A stretch of DNA of 64,000 nt from Chelativorans salis (GTDB lineage Bacteria; Pseudomonadota; Alphaproteobacteria; Rhizobiales; Rhizobiaceae): contig NZ_JAOCZP010000005.1 of assembly GCF_025336525.1 (NCBI RefSeq), positions 186,001-250,000 on the forward strand, read 5' to 3'. Below are positions 34,740 through 46,600 of this stretch, piece by piece (position 1 is the stretch's first letter; every line of letters starts with the position of its first letter). The notes below the pieces were generated by a model that did no database searches, had not been told where the DNA came from, and saw only the letters and a list, made by a program, of their open reading frames with translations. Both the position numbers and the translations under genes were made by a program.

Positions 34740-35591
34740 TCAACCTTCAAGGATGGCAAGTTCCGCTTCCCTTTGTCCTCTCGTCCTTCCAGCGTTCGCG
34801 TTCATCTTTTCCGCGGTGAGGGCAGCGAGAAATTCCGTCGCCGCCAGTGCCGTCGTCGCACTTGGAAAGCATGAATGCAGCTTCGTGGGGACGATGATGT
34901 TCTCACGGGCTATTCGCTGTAGGGTCGAAGCCTTGCCGTCTGTGACCGCCACGATTGCAACGCCGCGGTCCATCATCTGACGCGCAAGCTTGCTGGTTAC
35001 CGGCGAATGCGGGGCAAAGCTGACGACAAGCATGGCATCGCCGTCCTGCGGCCTGTGAGGAATATCGGTTCCGCTTTCGGGCACCATGCTGATCAAAGCG
35101 GTATTCTTGCCCACCTGAGAGGCCAGGTGGACGAAATGGCGAGCAATCATTTCGCCCGAATGCATGCCGAAACAAAACAGCCCGCGGGCTTCTGCGAGAA
35201 TGTTTGCTGCAGCCAAAAGCCTTTTCGGGCTGATGCCACTACCCAGGCTTTTCACTTGCTCCGTGAGAGAATCGGCAACGCCTGTGACCATGGAAATTTC
35301 CTTCGCGGTTGCCTGTTGTGTCGCGACGGCTACGCGAAGCCGTGGACCATCGGGGTCGCGCCTCATCTGAGCACAGATCGCGCGCAGATCATCATAACTG
35401 TCCAGGCCAAGCCAAGCGGCGAGCCTGATCATCGTCGAATGGGACACCCCTGCCCGGCGCCCTTGCTCGCGCATCGACATCCATGCCACCTCCGCGGGGT
35501 GTTCCAACACGAACCGAGCGGCCGCGCGAAGCCGTGGCGGCATTGTCTCGTACTCTTCCAACAGCCGGTCAGCTAAAGGGTTTTTCTCCAT
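34740..35591 (-). CDS. RpiR/MurR-family transcriptional regulator, copy 1
   Basis: A 283-residue regulator. The N-terminal HTH_6 domain has VAWMSMREQGRRAGVSHSTM. A SIS sugar-phosphate-binding domain follows (LLAAANILAEARGLFCFGMH and DAMLVVSFAPHSPVTSKLAR). It lies 288 bases downstream of an MFS gene on the same strand. A close paralog with about 85% identical DNA in the N-terminal part and a similar leader lies at 57573-58391, on the other side of the giant gene and in the same orientation. Such regulators sense sugar phosphates. Confidence 0.93.
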   Translation of the reverse strand: MEKNPLADRLLEEYETMPPRLRAAARFVLEHPAEVAWMSMREQGRRAGVSHSTMIRLAAWLGLDSYDDLRAICAQMRRDPDGPRLRVAVATQQATAKEISMVTGVADSLTEQVKSLGSGISPKRLLAAANILAEARGLFCFGMHSGEMIARHFVHLASQVGKNTALISMVPESGTDIPHRPQDGDAMLVVSFAPHSPVTSKLARQMMDRGVAIVAVTDGKASTLQRIARENIIVPTKLHSCFPSATTALAATEFLAALTAEKMNANAGRTRGQREAELAILEG

Positions 35592-35879
35592 GCCAAGCTA
35601 CCTCTTAATTGGTGTCGGCTGAAAAGGCTAAATCATCCGATCGTTGGTATTCATTGCCTGCGTTTGTAGAAGCACAACGTTTCGTCGGACTTCAGAAGCC
35701 GGTATGCGCTCACCTGTTCTAATCGGTTGCGCTAGCATTCCCCCTCATTGCTCCTCACTCCGACCTTACGTCCAGATATAATGGCCACGAGAAGTTGTAT
35801 GAGTCGAATTTTTAGTTTTGATCGAGTTCGATGAATTTCATTCATCGAAGCCCTACCCGGCCGGAAGAGCGCACTGCGG

Positions 35880-37085
35880 TTATTGCCGGCTCAGCCTGAC
35901 AGCCCACAGAAGCATTGCCCCACAGATTTGCAGCAGCACCGCCCATAACAGCACAGTCTGAAAGCCAAATGACTCATAGAATGAGCCCGCCACAGTTACA
36001 CCGAATGTTGCCCCAAGGTAGGTCGTGGCGCTGTTCAACCCTAATATGCGTCCCTTGTCCGTGGAGCTTATCTGCGACAGCAAGAGAACAATCATATTGA
36101 GTGAGACGTTTGTCATGGCCCCCCATAGGATGACGACAGCCAGAGTTGCTGTATAATCGTTTCCAGCCACGCCCATTAGCCCGTAGACTGCGGCATTCAT
36201 CAACAGCACGACCGGCAAAAGCCTGCTCGCGCCAATCTTGTCGACCAATTGCGTGGCAGGGGTTCCTGCCGCGAACCCGACACCAAATGCAAGGATGATG
36301 GCACCGGCCGCGCTTGCCGAAATGATCAACGCCTGTCGAGCCTGATCGGCAAGAAAAGCAAAAACTCCATAAAACGCCGTGGTAAAGCACAGGCACACTG
36401 CGAGCAGCCGCAGAACATCGCGGTAGCTCAGAGCAGAAAAGGTGCTAAACCGAACAGTATCATTTGCAACCCTGTCTCCAAGACTTGGTACACGATGGAT
36501 CTCAACAGCAATGATAAGCACAACAGCAAACAATATCAGATAAGCAAGACGCCAAGCCAACAAATCTGAGATTAAGGCCAGTCCTGGAATTCCACAGGCA
36601 AACGCCAACGACCAGCCGAAAAGCACCTTGCCGAGAGAGCGGGAGAGATCATTGGGGCCGGCGCAGACCGTAGCCAGGGTGTAAGTAGCCGGCAGGATGA
36701 TCCCGGCACTTAAGCCCGCAAGAGCCTGGGCGCCCATGAGCATTAGCGAATTGGTGGCTCCTGCGCTGCACAAAAGCGCGACAGCAAGAGCCAGCAGACC
36801 GAACCGCAAGGCTTGCCTTGCACCAAATCGGTCGATCTGTGGCGCAAGAAAGAGCGCCGAAAGCATCGTTCCCGCTCCGTAAACTGCAACAGCTCGTGAA
36901 ATCGCAATGTGGGTTGAACTAAGGGATCTCGCTACATCGGGCAGAATAGGGCTCAAGACGAGCGAATTTGAAGCAACGACCGCCACGGCAAGCATTAGGA
37001 TATTTAGCTGATTTACGCCGCCTTTCTCTTCGGCGGTGCCTGCCATTATTATATCTTGTAACTTTCCTTCCAAGCTAACTGTCAT
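35880..37085 (-). CDS. MFS transporter (DHA1-type)
   Basis: A 401-residue protein with about 12 membrane segments. A short soluble N-terminus leads to NILMLAVAVVASNSLVLSPI, and the helix 2-3 loop PQIDRFGARQAL resembles the MFS signature. GGGGAAG lies before the ATG. The DHA1 layout suggests efflux of drugs, sugars or amino acids. It precedes the RpiR gene and is divergent from the 5749-codon gene, separated from it by 557 bases of partly AT-rich DNA. Substrate unknown. Confidence 0.88.
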   Translation of the reverse strand: MTVSLEGKLQDIIMAGTAEEKGGVNQLNILMLAVAVVASNSLVLSPILPDVARSLSSTHIAISRAVAVYGAGTMLSALFLAPQIDRFGARQALRFGLLALAVALLCSAGATNSLMLMGAQALAGLSAGIILPATYTLATVCAGPNDLSRSLGKVLFGWSLAFACGIPGLALISDLLAWRLAYLILFAVVLIIAVEIHRVPSLGDRVANDTVRFSTFSALSYRDVLRLLAVCLCFTTAFYGVFAFLADQARQALIISASAAGAIILAFGVGFAAGTPATQLVDKIGASRLLPVVLLMNAAVYGLMGVAGNDYTATLAVVILWGAMTNVSLNMIVLLLSQISSTDKGRILGLNSATTYLGATFGVTVAGSFYESFGFQTVLLWAVLLQICGAMLLWAVRLSRQ

Positions 37086-37278
37086 CGCACTTCCCCTGGA
37101 TTTGCGCCTAAAGACAGTATATCTATTATATTTTTAAAGATTTGTTTATGTAAGTAGCGTATAATTTTCACATTCTAATCTTTTACTTGTAATCTCGTAG
37201 TAATTTTGCAAACTAGTATAGATTTATATTTCTAATATCCATGAGAAGCGCGCCGTCTCCAAACGATTAAATTTAGAC

Positions 37279-37320
37279 AGAAGATTAGCTCAGATAATGA
37301 TTCGAATCTGAGTGTCTTCT
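37279..37320. promoter_or_regulatory. Two-tiered inverted repeat upstream of the giant gene
   Basis: AGAAGA (37279) pairs with TCTTCT (37315), and inside them CTCAGAT (37289) pairs with ATCTGAG (37306), with an A/T-rich loop. It lies about 320 bases before the giant ATG and just downstream of an AT-rich stretch (37100-37260) that probably holds divergent promoters for the MFS and giant genes. It could be an operator or RNA leader structure; there is no T-tract for a terminator. Confidence 0.45.
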
Positions 37321-37620
37321 CGGCCCAATATTTGAAGGTCGAGTGCCTCGTACGGAATGTTCTCCGGCAAATCATTCCAATTGGACTTTGCCGTTGCGAC
37401 GGTCTCGATACAATGCGTTCGGCTGTAGGCTTGCGCAGCCGAAAAGGTATCTTCGGCGAAGCTTCCGCTCCCGGCGTTCGCCTCTGGCGGTATCCAGAAT
37501 TGAAGGTGGGGAGGATATGCAGGTCTCGGGAATTTTCCTGAAGGCTTTTCGATGATCGCGGCGCTGGCATCGTCGCGATAGGCCGCGATTGTTGGATCGC
37601 GTCTCGGGAGGTCAAGCACA
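37290..37620 (-). pseudogene. Possible minus-strand gene remnant
   Basis: The minus frame reads YFVLDLPRRDPTIAAYRDDA, then PPHLQFWIPPEANAG and HCIETVATAKSNWNDLPENI, and stops near 37290. The composition looks more like a real protein than a shadow. Toward its start it runs into the 5' end of the giant gene, where it becomes low-complexity. It may be the tail of a gene cut by the arrival of the giant gene. I recognise no family. Confidence 0.3.
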
Positions 37621-37642
37621 AAGTAAGTGGAGGTTGAACCGG

Positions 37643-40600
37643 ATGGTCGTAGCCCGGGTATCGAAGCAGGCGTCGAAGCTTTTGGCGGAGGCTGGGTCGT
37701 CCTCATCGAAGGAGGCGACGCGCTTTCGCGATCAGGTTCATTTGGCCGGAACGATGGTATCGCGGACGTTGGGGCAGAAGCAAGGCCAGCCGATATCTCC
37801 GTCTGACAGTACGACAAATGTGGACTCGCATTTCTTTGTTACCGCGACAGACGGTGGGACGGATGTGCACGCTCAGAATGACGGTTCTGAGGAGAGCGAA
37901 CCTGCTTCGATCCTCGAGGAGGTGAAAGAGGGCAAGAGCATCCAGCAGGTCGCCGAAGAGCTCGGTATGACGCGCGATGAGGTGATCGAAGAGCTTGAGG
38001 CCGCGGGCTATGAGGTTGAGACGTCGGAGACGGGCCCCATCGGTTCGGAAATGCGGGTGACGACGATCGAGGACCCTGAAAGCGGTGAGACGATCACTGA
38101 ATACTACAAGTATGACGGCACCTACGACATCGTGGTCGACGGCGAGCCGGAGGAGTATAAGGTCCAGGAAGGCGATACGCTGTGGGACATCGCCGAAGCG
38201 TATGGCGTCACTCTGGACGATTTGAAGGAAACCAATCCGGAGCTGTTCGACGACGCACACGATGGCGGCGACCTCATCCATCCGGGCGAGACGGTTGTTA
38301 TTGACGATGGGGCTGGAACGGCGAGCGGAGAGGAGGCGGCGGGCGCGGCTCTGGACGAGGCAATGGCCGAGGTCGACGCGGCGTTGGAGGAATCGGGATT
38401 CTGGGACGACTTCATAAGCCAGTGGGCGGAGGAGCATGAGGACTCGTATATCGATGCCAATGGCAAGCTGGTCGTGCCGGACGGTCAGGACGAGGAGCTG
38501 CAGGCCGCATTGGAGGAAGAGTACCAGGACTGGCTAGATAAGCACCCGGAAGAGGCAAAGGCGCTCAACGCGGCGCAGGCGGATTATTACACGGCGGTTA
38601 TGCTGGAGCTGCGGCTTGCCGCCCTTGAGGCTGAGCGTCTGGGCGAGGATCCCAACCAGGCGATCGAGGACACGGCCAACGAAATCCGCGAGCGGGATAC
38701 CAACGGACAGGACGAAACCGCTGTGGAGGCTATCGATGCCGCCGAGCAGCAGGTGCTTGGGGAGTCGCAGGAGGTTCGCGCTGCGCAGGTCGAATATGGC
38801 ACGGCGCTGGACGAACTGGAGCAGGCAGCGGCCGGGCTTGAAGATGGCAAGGAACTTTCGGACGAACATCGCAAGGAGATGGAAGAGCTGGCGTTAGCGC
38901 TGGCCGAGGCACTCGGCGAGGAGTTGCCGGTGCATTTCGATGCCGGGGACGAGCGGTTCGTCACCCTGTCGGACGCAGAGCTGACCGCGTTCGTCTTGGA
39001 CAAGTTCGGTGCTCTCGACGAGGCCGGCAGGGCCACGCTGGCCGAAGCGCTCGGCGTAGAAGCGAGCGAAATCGAATCCGCGCTGACCGCCCTAGGCGAG
39101 GCGATCGATCAACAGGTGTCGGATCTCGAGCGCTCTGTTCTGGAGGAAATGGCCGGTCTCCTCGGGGTGACGGCGCCGAACGCTGGTCCTTACCGTCCGG
39201 GGGAGCAGACGCTTGCCGATCTATCGGGTGAGGAGCTGCGAAAACTGATCCACGATGCGCTCGACAAGCTGGAGGATACGGACAGTGCCGGCGGTGCGCT
39301 CGACTCGCTCGATGAGACAGTTCTGGAGGAACTGGCGGGAACCCTGCTCGAAACGCTTGATGAGGATGGACGCAACCAGCTGGCGGAAACCCTGGGGGTC
39401 GAACCGGACGAGCTCGGTACAGTCTTGAGTGATCCCGGCACGTTGGCCGAGGCGCTGGGCGCCGTAGACGAGCAGGCCGTCACCGACGCCTTTGACGACA
39501 AGCTTATCAGCATGGCGGCAGAGGAAGTCAGCACAGCGCTCGGCGACAATCCCTACGTTAACACCCTTATGTTCAGCGATGAATACAGCCCCGGGATAAT
39601 CGATCAAATTGCCATCGATCTTCAGGCCGGCGAATTGGGCCGCATCATCGAAGAGATCGATCCCGATGAATTGAGCGGGGTGGAGAAGGAATTGTGGGAA
39701 GCGGGCGACCAGGCGTCGGTGGCGCTGCTGCGGCAGCTCGAGGTCAGCTTCGTCGAGTCACAGGACGTCCGTCCCGAGGGCAGCGGCCTCAATTACGGTG
39801 ACGAGTGCATATACGCTATTGTCGACGGGGAACGCTTACGCCTAAGCGGCGCGGAAGAGGAACTGCTGAAGAATGGCGATGCCACCACCTTGGCACTGTT
39901 CCTGAAGGCCGGCTTCCGCTTCGAGGGGAGTAGCGGCAGCAGCATAAGGCTTGCATTTGACGGTGTATCTTATGCCAACGTCGAGGACCAGATCGGATCA
40001 CTTGAGCGGTCAGAGCTGGAGGAATTGGCCGAGCAGCTCGGGGTAACGGCGAATGCCGGCCCTCTCACCCCGGATGAGCTGCAGACGCTCGCAGATCTGT
40101 CGGACGGGGAACTGAGGGCCCTTGTTCTGGACCATCTCGAGGATTCGGACGATCTTCCCGACGGTCTCAACCCCACGCTGGCCGATCTGACGCAGAAGCT
40201 AGTGGACGAGGGCGGGTCCGCGCAGGATCCGCTGGCCCTCGCGGAAGGGCTGGAGGAGATGCTGGCCCAGGCAAAGGGCAACTCGGATGTGCTGGCGACG
40301 ATCGCCGGCACTCTCTGGTGGTACGGCAACGACGCCGAAAGTTTGGCGGCCGACGCGGCCGCTGCCGGCGCGCTGCGTTTGGAGCATACGGCAGAGCAGG
40401 TATCGGCGCTGATGGCTGAGGGCAAGGAGGAGGGCGCGCGGCAGCTTCTGACCGCGAATATGGATGCCGTCCTGAGCGAGGAGGAGCGGGCCATCCTGTG
40501 GCAGCAGGTGGGGCTTAAGCATTTCGGACAAGACTATTGGGAGGAGGAGCTCGACGCCATCATCACGGCCTCCGAGGGCAAGAGTTCCTTCGCCGAGGAT

Positions 40601-43600
40601 CTCGCCGATTGGTTCCGGAGCATAGAAGACACCATTTCTCCGGAAATGGCACACATCATTCTCCCCCTCGTCGAAGACAAGGTCGATCTTGACCAGATCG
40701 ACCTCTACGACGGCGACTTCTTCGCTGCCCTGTCGGCAATCGTCTCGGTTGCCGAACAGCGCGCCGATCCCACCCGCTCGACGAGCTGGGCAGTAGGCAT
40801 GGCCGAATGGCTGTTACAGCCGACGGAGAGCCATCCTTATGGCTACCAATTCGGCCTGAGCGCTCTCACCAACGCCATCACCCAGGGCTCCGGCAGTGCG
40901 CTTGCGGAAGCCTATACCGCTCTGGCCAACGACAAGGAGTTTCTCGAAGACTGGGATTACCAGGAGTGGGTATCCGCCATCGAGGAGGCCAAGCAGCACC
41001 CGGACGCCATGGCGGATTATTCAGCCCAGCAGCACACCTACTTCCAAAATAACGCCCACAACATCGTTCCCGACTATTTCGACCGCATCATGAGCCAGGA
41101 GAGTATCGGCGAAGAGCAGGAGGTGGTCTATAGCGACGAGCTGCGCGATCTCATCGCCGCCGGCATGGATCTCGACTGGCGCAACAACGAGGTCGACCGC
41201 GAAACCGTCGACTTCATCATGGCGCAGATGTTCATCGAGGCCGGCATCGATGAGGAAAACCGGGAAGACACGCCGATCACGGTAACCGTGATCCCCTATA
41301 TCTACGCCGCCGAGCGCGACGGCTGGGCCACGGGGGCGCTGTTCGCCGTGGACGGGCCGGATACACAGATAAGCTATCGCAACGGCCGCGCGACCCGAAC
41401 CGTTCCTAACGAATTCGTCATCGATGGTGGGGTGATGGCCAATCTGGCCAGCCAGGCGATGACCGAGGGCGTGGAGATCGACGCCATCACCAAGGAGCAG
41501 CCTTGGCTGTTCGACAGCGTCAAGAACTTCCAGGACAAAAACTACCTCGACGAAGAAGGCCTGCTCTACCTGCCCCATGGGCTGGGTGAGCAATACGGTC
41601 TTGAAATGGACCTGTTCGGGCCCAGCGCCGGTCACGATGTTCAGGTGGGCACGACCGTGGCCGCCATTGAGACGACTGGTGAAAAATGGATGAAGGGAGT
41701 GGAGGTGGCGGTGACCGTCGCCAGCTTTGCAGCCATGTTTGTGCCGGTGGGAGGCCCCCTCCTCTCCGGCCTGCTGAGAGGTGCAAGCGCAGGCTTGCTC
41801 AAAGCGACGGGCCTGGGCCTTGGGGCAACGCGGCTCACCCAGTACTCCGCCGGAGTCGGATTGTGGGCCGGGAACGCCACAAGGTTCACGAATTGGTTTA
41901 CAAAAGCATCCCCCGCCTTGCTGCCCGGCAAAATGACGCCGCTGTGGGCGACGCTTTGGGGCAGCACAGTCTACACCGCCGTCGACGGCGCCTATCGGCT
42001 CGGCCAAATGAAACGCCTGGGCATGGACAGTGGCTGGTCCAATCGCATGGCGCGCAATATTTATCTCGACATGATCGGCGCCGGCGCGGGCGGCGTGGCC
42101 ATGGGCGGCAGTTGGTTCCTTACGCGGCTTTTGGCCCGGACGGGTCCCGGTATCGTCTCCACCGGGGCTAAGGCCGCCTATTGGGGCACTCAGACGGCCA
42201 ATGCCATCGATCTGGGCATCGGCGCCTATCTCATGCCAGACGGTGTTCGCCACCTGGGCCAGGCCGGTGAGGAGGCCTCGGCCTGGGAACGGCTGATGAC
42301 CGTCATGGGCGGGGCCATGCTCGTTATGGGCGGCGTGGGGATGCGCCAGGAAATCGTCCACTTCAATGCGCATCGCAAGCGGACTTCCGGAGAGCACATC
42401 CTGACACCGGTGGACGAGGCCGCCAAGGACGGTTCTCCCACCGATTGGTTGCAGGCGGCGGGAGCGCTCCGCCCGCAACTGGTCGAAGAGCGCATGCAGC
42501 ATCATTGGTATCTTTGGTACGAGAGTGAGGGGAAGAAACCGGAAAGCGAGAAAAAGTCGAAGGAGGACTTCCGCGTCGCCGCCGAAGACGAAGTCGACGG
42601 TGTGCTTTTGAACGGGTGGATCGGCAAGCAGAGGCAGGCGGAGGACGGGGAAACAGACAATACGGCACCACAAGTTCAGGCTGCGGCCGCTGCGGAGCTC
42701 TATTGGTACGTTGTAGCCGGCCAGGCCCGTGACGAGTGGGTGCGGGTCGGAGAGCCGGAAGACAAAGCCCCGAAGGACTTCCTGCCCGATGCCGCCAACA
42801 ATTTCTATCAACAATGGGTCGAACGCCTAGCCGGCAAAGGCGCGTCGGACGAACTTATCGAACACACCGCTGCCGAATTCAATCGGGCCCTGCTTGACGT
42901 GCAAATCGAAAACCGTCGGTCCGAGGACGGGGAACTGAAGGAGGACGACAATGCTAACCGGCTCCAGGCGGCGGTAGAGCTTCTCCCGAGCCTGCTCCAT
43001 CCCTACCGCGGACTCCTGGCACCCCGCAGGGACGGTAAGGACGAAGACGAGTTACTCAACGAGACCTTCAGCACTATCTACCGGACCTTTGTCGAACACG
43101 TGGCTGGTCCCGGCGTGTCGGACGAACGCATCCGCCAAGTCGCCGACGCCTTCCATCGCACCCTCTTCGACAGGCAAGCTGAAAACCTTCAAACTAAGGA
43201 TGGTGAACCGAAGGAGGACGACACCACGTACCGGCTGCAGGCGGTGACAACGCTCTTCCCGAGCCTGCACCAACCGTACAGCGCACTCCTGGCTTCCCGG
43301 AGCGGCGGGAAGAGCGAGGACGGCTTCATCGACGGAGCCCTATACGATATCTACCGGAGCTCGATCGAATACATAGCCGGCGACGGCGCGTCGGACGAAC
43401 TTATCGGCCAGGCCGCCGCCGAGTTCCACCAAACCATTGTCCAGCAACAGGCCAACGCCCAACAGCTGAAGGAAGTGGGTTCGCTGGACGGAGACCAGGG
43501 TCGCTTCCTGGCCAGCGCGGCGAGAGAGCTCTCCCCGTGGTCTACGGCATCGCTCGCCGATCTTCTCCGCAGGCGGGCCGGAGCGACGGACGACGCATGG

Positions 43601-46600
43601 GGAGATTTCTACAAAGAGGCCGACGAAATCATCCTCGCCGCTTCGGACGAACAACGCATCGACTATCTTTGGGAGCTGGCAGGCAAGAAGGGGCAGAGGG
43701 AGGATTATCGCGACCAAGCCGAACGCGAGGTCGACATCATACTCGACCTTGCACCCACTAGCCGGCGCAGCAATCCGAACTCTGTCGGAGGGGAAAGCGC
43801 GACGCTTTCCAGCGATGACGTCACAAATGAGCTGATCGCACATCGCAAGGACGGGACGTCCGATGCCATTCCCGCCAAGACAGAGTGGAACGCGGTCCGA
43901 ATTCATGACCCGCGAACCGGCGCGATAGTCGAAGCGTGGGCCGGACCGGAGGCGCTCAGCCAGCTCGAGCCGCTCATTAACGTCTACGGCTTCCTCGATG
44001 CGAGCCATATCGTAGCAGCCCCGGACGAGCGCATCGAGGGCGTGCAGCTGCCCGGCGAAGGCCCGAAGTTCTTCCTCATAGAGGACAGGCAAAGCGGACG
44101 CCGTCAGCTTCTTGCACTGCAGAGCGGAGACCAGCTTTCTGCAGATCCCGAGGCTGCTCACACGAGCGCGTATGCGCCAGTTCTTGGAAATCTCCACGGG
44201 CCTCATGTAGCCCAAGCCCAGGCACCCCTTCCCGAGTCAGTGCAGCCTGTGGAGCCGTCCAACGACAACGCACATGATGGCTACGCCGGTCAACAGGATA
44301 ATGGCAGGCATGAAGCCGACGACGAGGCCGGCAGCGAGACCGTGACGGACCTAGAGGCCACCTTTGCGGCGTGGGCCAAGAGGCCGGTCTGGGGGGCGGG
44401 AACGCTGAACAGGGCCGAGTTGGTCCTGGCAGCGCGACGGGTAATCCCGGATGGTGGCAGCGAGCCGACCGACTATGCGGCGTACGGCGAGGCCTGGACG
44501 AGCGAGGAGGTCGAACTTTATCGGGATCAGGTCTTGCTGGAGAGTTTCGGCGAACCCGAACGAAAGGAGGGCAGCATACCTACTCCTCCCCAGAATCTTC
44601 AGCACATCAATATCATCCGGGAGGAGGACTGGGATGACAACGTTATCCAGATAGAGAAAGAACTGAGAAGTCAGGGGATCGAGATCGAACTCTACGACCG
44701 CGCAACCGGCAAGGCGTTGGTCGACGGCCTCACCCTTTTCAACGAGCATACGCGCATGGCAGTTGTCAGCTATGTCAAGGGCAATCCCCCACCAGCTAAG
44801 GACGCCGATCGCACATCAGTCACGCCAGCCGATCCGGAAATCTTGATCCATGAGGCGGAACACGGTGCGGGCGGCGCCAATTTCCGACTGGCGACTACGG
44901 CCTTGAGGCCCAGTTGGGAAGGCCTCAAGCCCGACCATGCTGCGGAGCAGTTCGACAATCTCTACGAAGCCGTAGTGGACTGGCGGACTCGCCGGAAAGT
45001 AAAGAAGCAACGGGAGCTACATCCGGAATGGTTTAGGGATGCGGACGGCAATGATAAGCTATTGACGGACTCGCCCTACAATGTCGACGCCGTGGAGCGG
45101 CTTCTCAAAAAAATCGCGGCCGCCCACTATCGTAACACGCCCGGCGCCAGAGCGAAGGCCGAGGAGCTCCTGGACAAGGCTTTCCACGATGACGAGGAGG
45201 CCCTAGCCACGGTCAAGGACATCGCCACCAAGTCGATGGACGAGGTCAATGGAGCCGTCACGCAAGCGGCGCCTCGGACGGGCGAAGGAGGCGATCTGCC
45301 TCGACGTCGACGTGGCGATCTGAATTACCTTGGTGAGAGGAGCGTGACGGTTGATGGCGAGCCCATCGATGTCCAGACGCTCACGGTCCCCGCGCCGGAG
45401 GATGCCTTCGTTGTCATTGCCGACCATGACACGTTCATGGACAATAATGGCAAGCTGAAAGACCCGGAGGCGGTCAAGCAGCTTGTCGAAGACATCCGCA
45501 ATCATAAGAATTACTCGGAAGGCCAGGACATCGTCTTTTGGGGCTGCCTGGACGGCACGCGCACACATGAGAGACAGGGGGACCCCTTCTCCACCTCGCT
45601 GGCCCGCGAGGTCGCGAACAGGCTGGGCGCGCGCGTCCACGCCATCGACGGGACGATCGAACTCGGCGAAGAGGTCAAGATCACGCCGAGGGATAAGCAT
45701 GTAGTGGACCCCAGGGTGAGGGAACGACCGAACCTGCCGCTGGTCGAGGTCAAGGAAAACGGGGTCGATAAGCCGGTAAACCGGCAATTCCAAGACGCTT
45801 ATGCTGCACAGCGCAGCTACTGGCTTGGGGAAAATCGGCCCCGCCGCCACATACCGGACCCGTTCAGCGAACAGGTCCTGAAGAAGGGAGCGCGGGTCGA
45901 GGGGGAAGATGGCAAGCTCCAGCCGGTCGATTCGAGAATGCTCGGCGCCTTCGAGGAGAGCAACCTGCCGCCGACACCGGCGGAGAGCCTGGCCGAGGTG
46001 GACTTCTATCTTGCGCGTCTGAAGAAAGATCAACCGCAACAGTTCGATGCGCTTCTTGATTCACCACGGCAGATGGCGCAAGCGGTCAAGACGTGGCATG
46101 GAGTCCGGGGAAGGGGGTATGGGCCTGATTTCTACACCAGGCTGGAGGATTGGTTCACCCGGCAGGAAGGTGATCCAGTAACTATACGCGCAGCCAAATT
46201 GGCGGACTTTCTCGAACAAACAGATCATTTCATTGTCATTATCGATGATGAAGCGTTGGCTCAGACACTGGCGATGGGCCCCGAAGCCGATTTTCAGCCC
46301 CGACCGATCGACCCAGGACTTCTTGGCGGCGCCGAGGCGAATGAGCCGGCGGGCAAGATGGAGCCGGGCCAATCGGATCGCACCGGAGCTCCGGATACGA
46401 CGTTTGAGCAAGCATGGGCAAATCTGCAAAACGGGACGGTTTCAGAGAGCGAGTATCAGCTTCTTCTTCGGGCGATCGATAATGAACGGCGGCAACGAAT
46501 GCTGAATGGCGACCAAGATCCCGGCTATTCCGTATTCAAATCACGGGCCGAGGAAATCCTTCGCTCCATTCCCTCAACTGAAATCCCACAGGGCGCCAAC

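Noticed and set aside
37279-37320. A tRNA-like look (TTAGCTCAG and GATTCGAATC close together).
   Set aside because: The parts are too close for a D-arm and T-arm, and there is no acceptor stem, anticodon arm or CCA. It is better explained as an inverted repeat.
37100-37642. A rhizobial tts box upstream of the giant gene.
   Set aside because: I found no stretch by eye matching the known tts box pattern; a profile search would be needed to be certain.
41021-42814. A 597-codon open frame on the strand opposite the giant gene.
   Set aside because: It lies wholly opposite convincing coding sequence, is Arg/His/Gly-rich and has no family features. It is a shadow of GC-rich codon usage.
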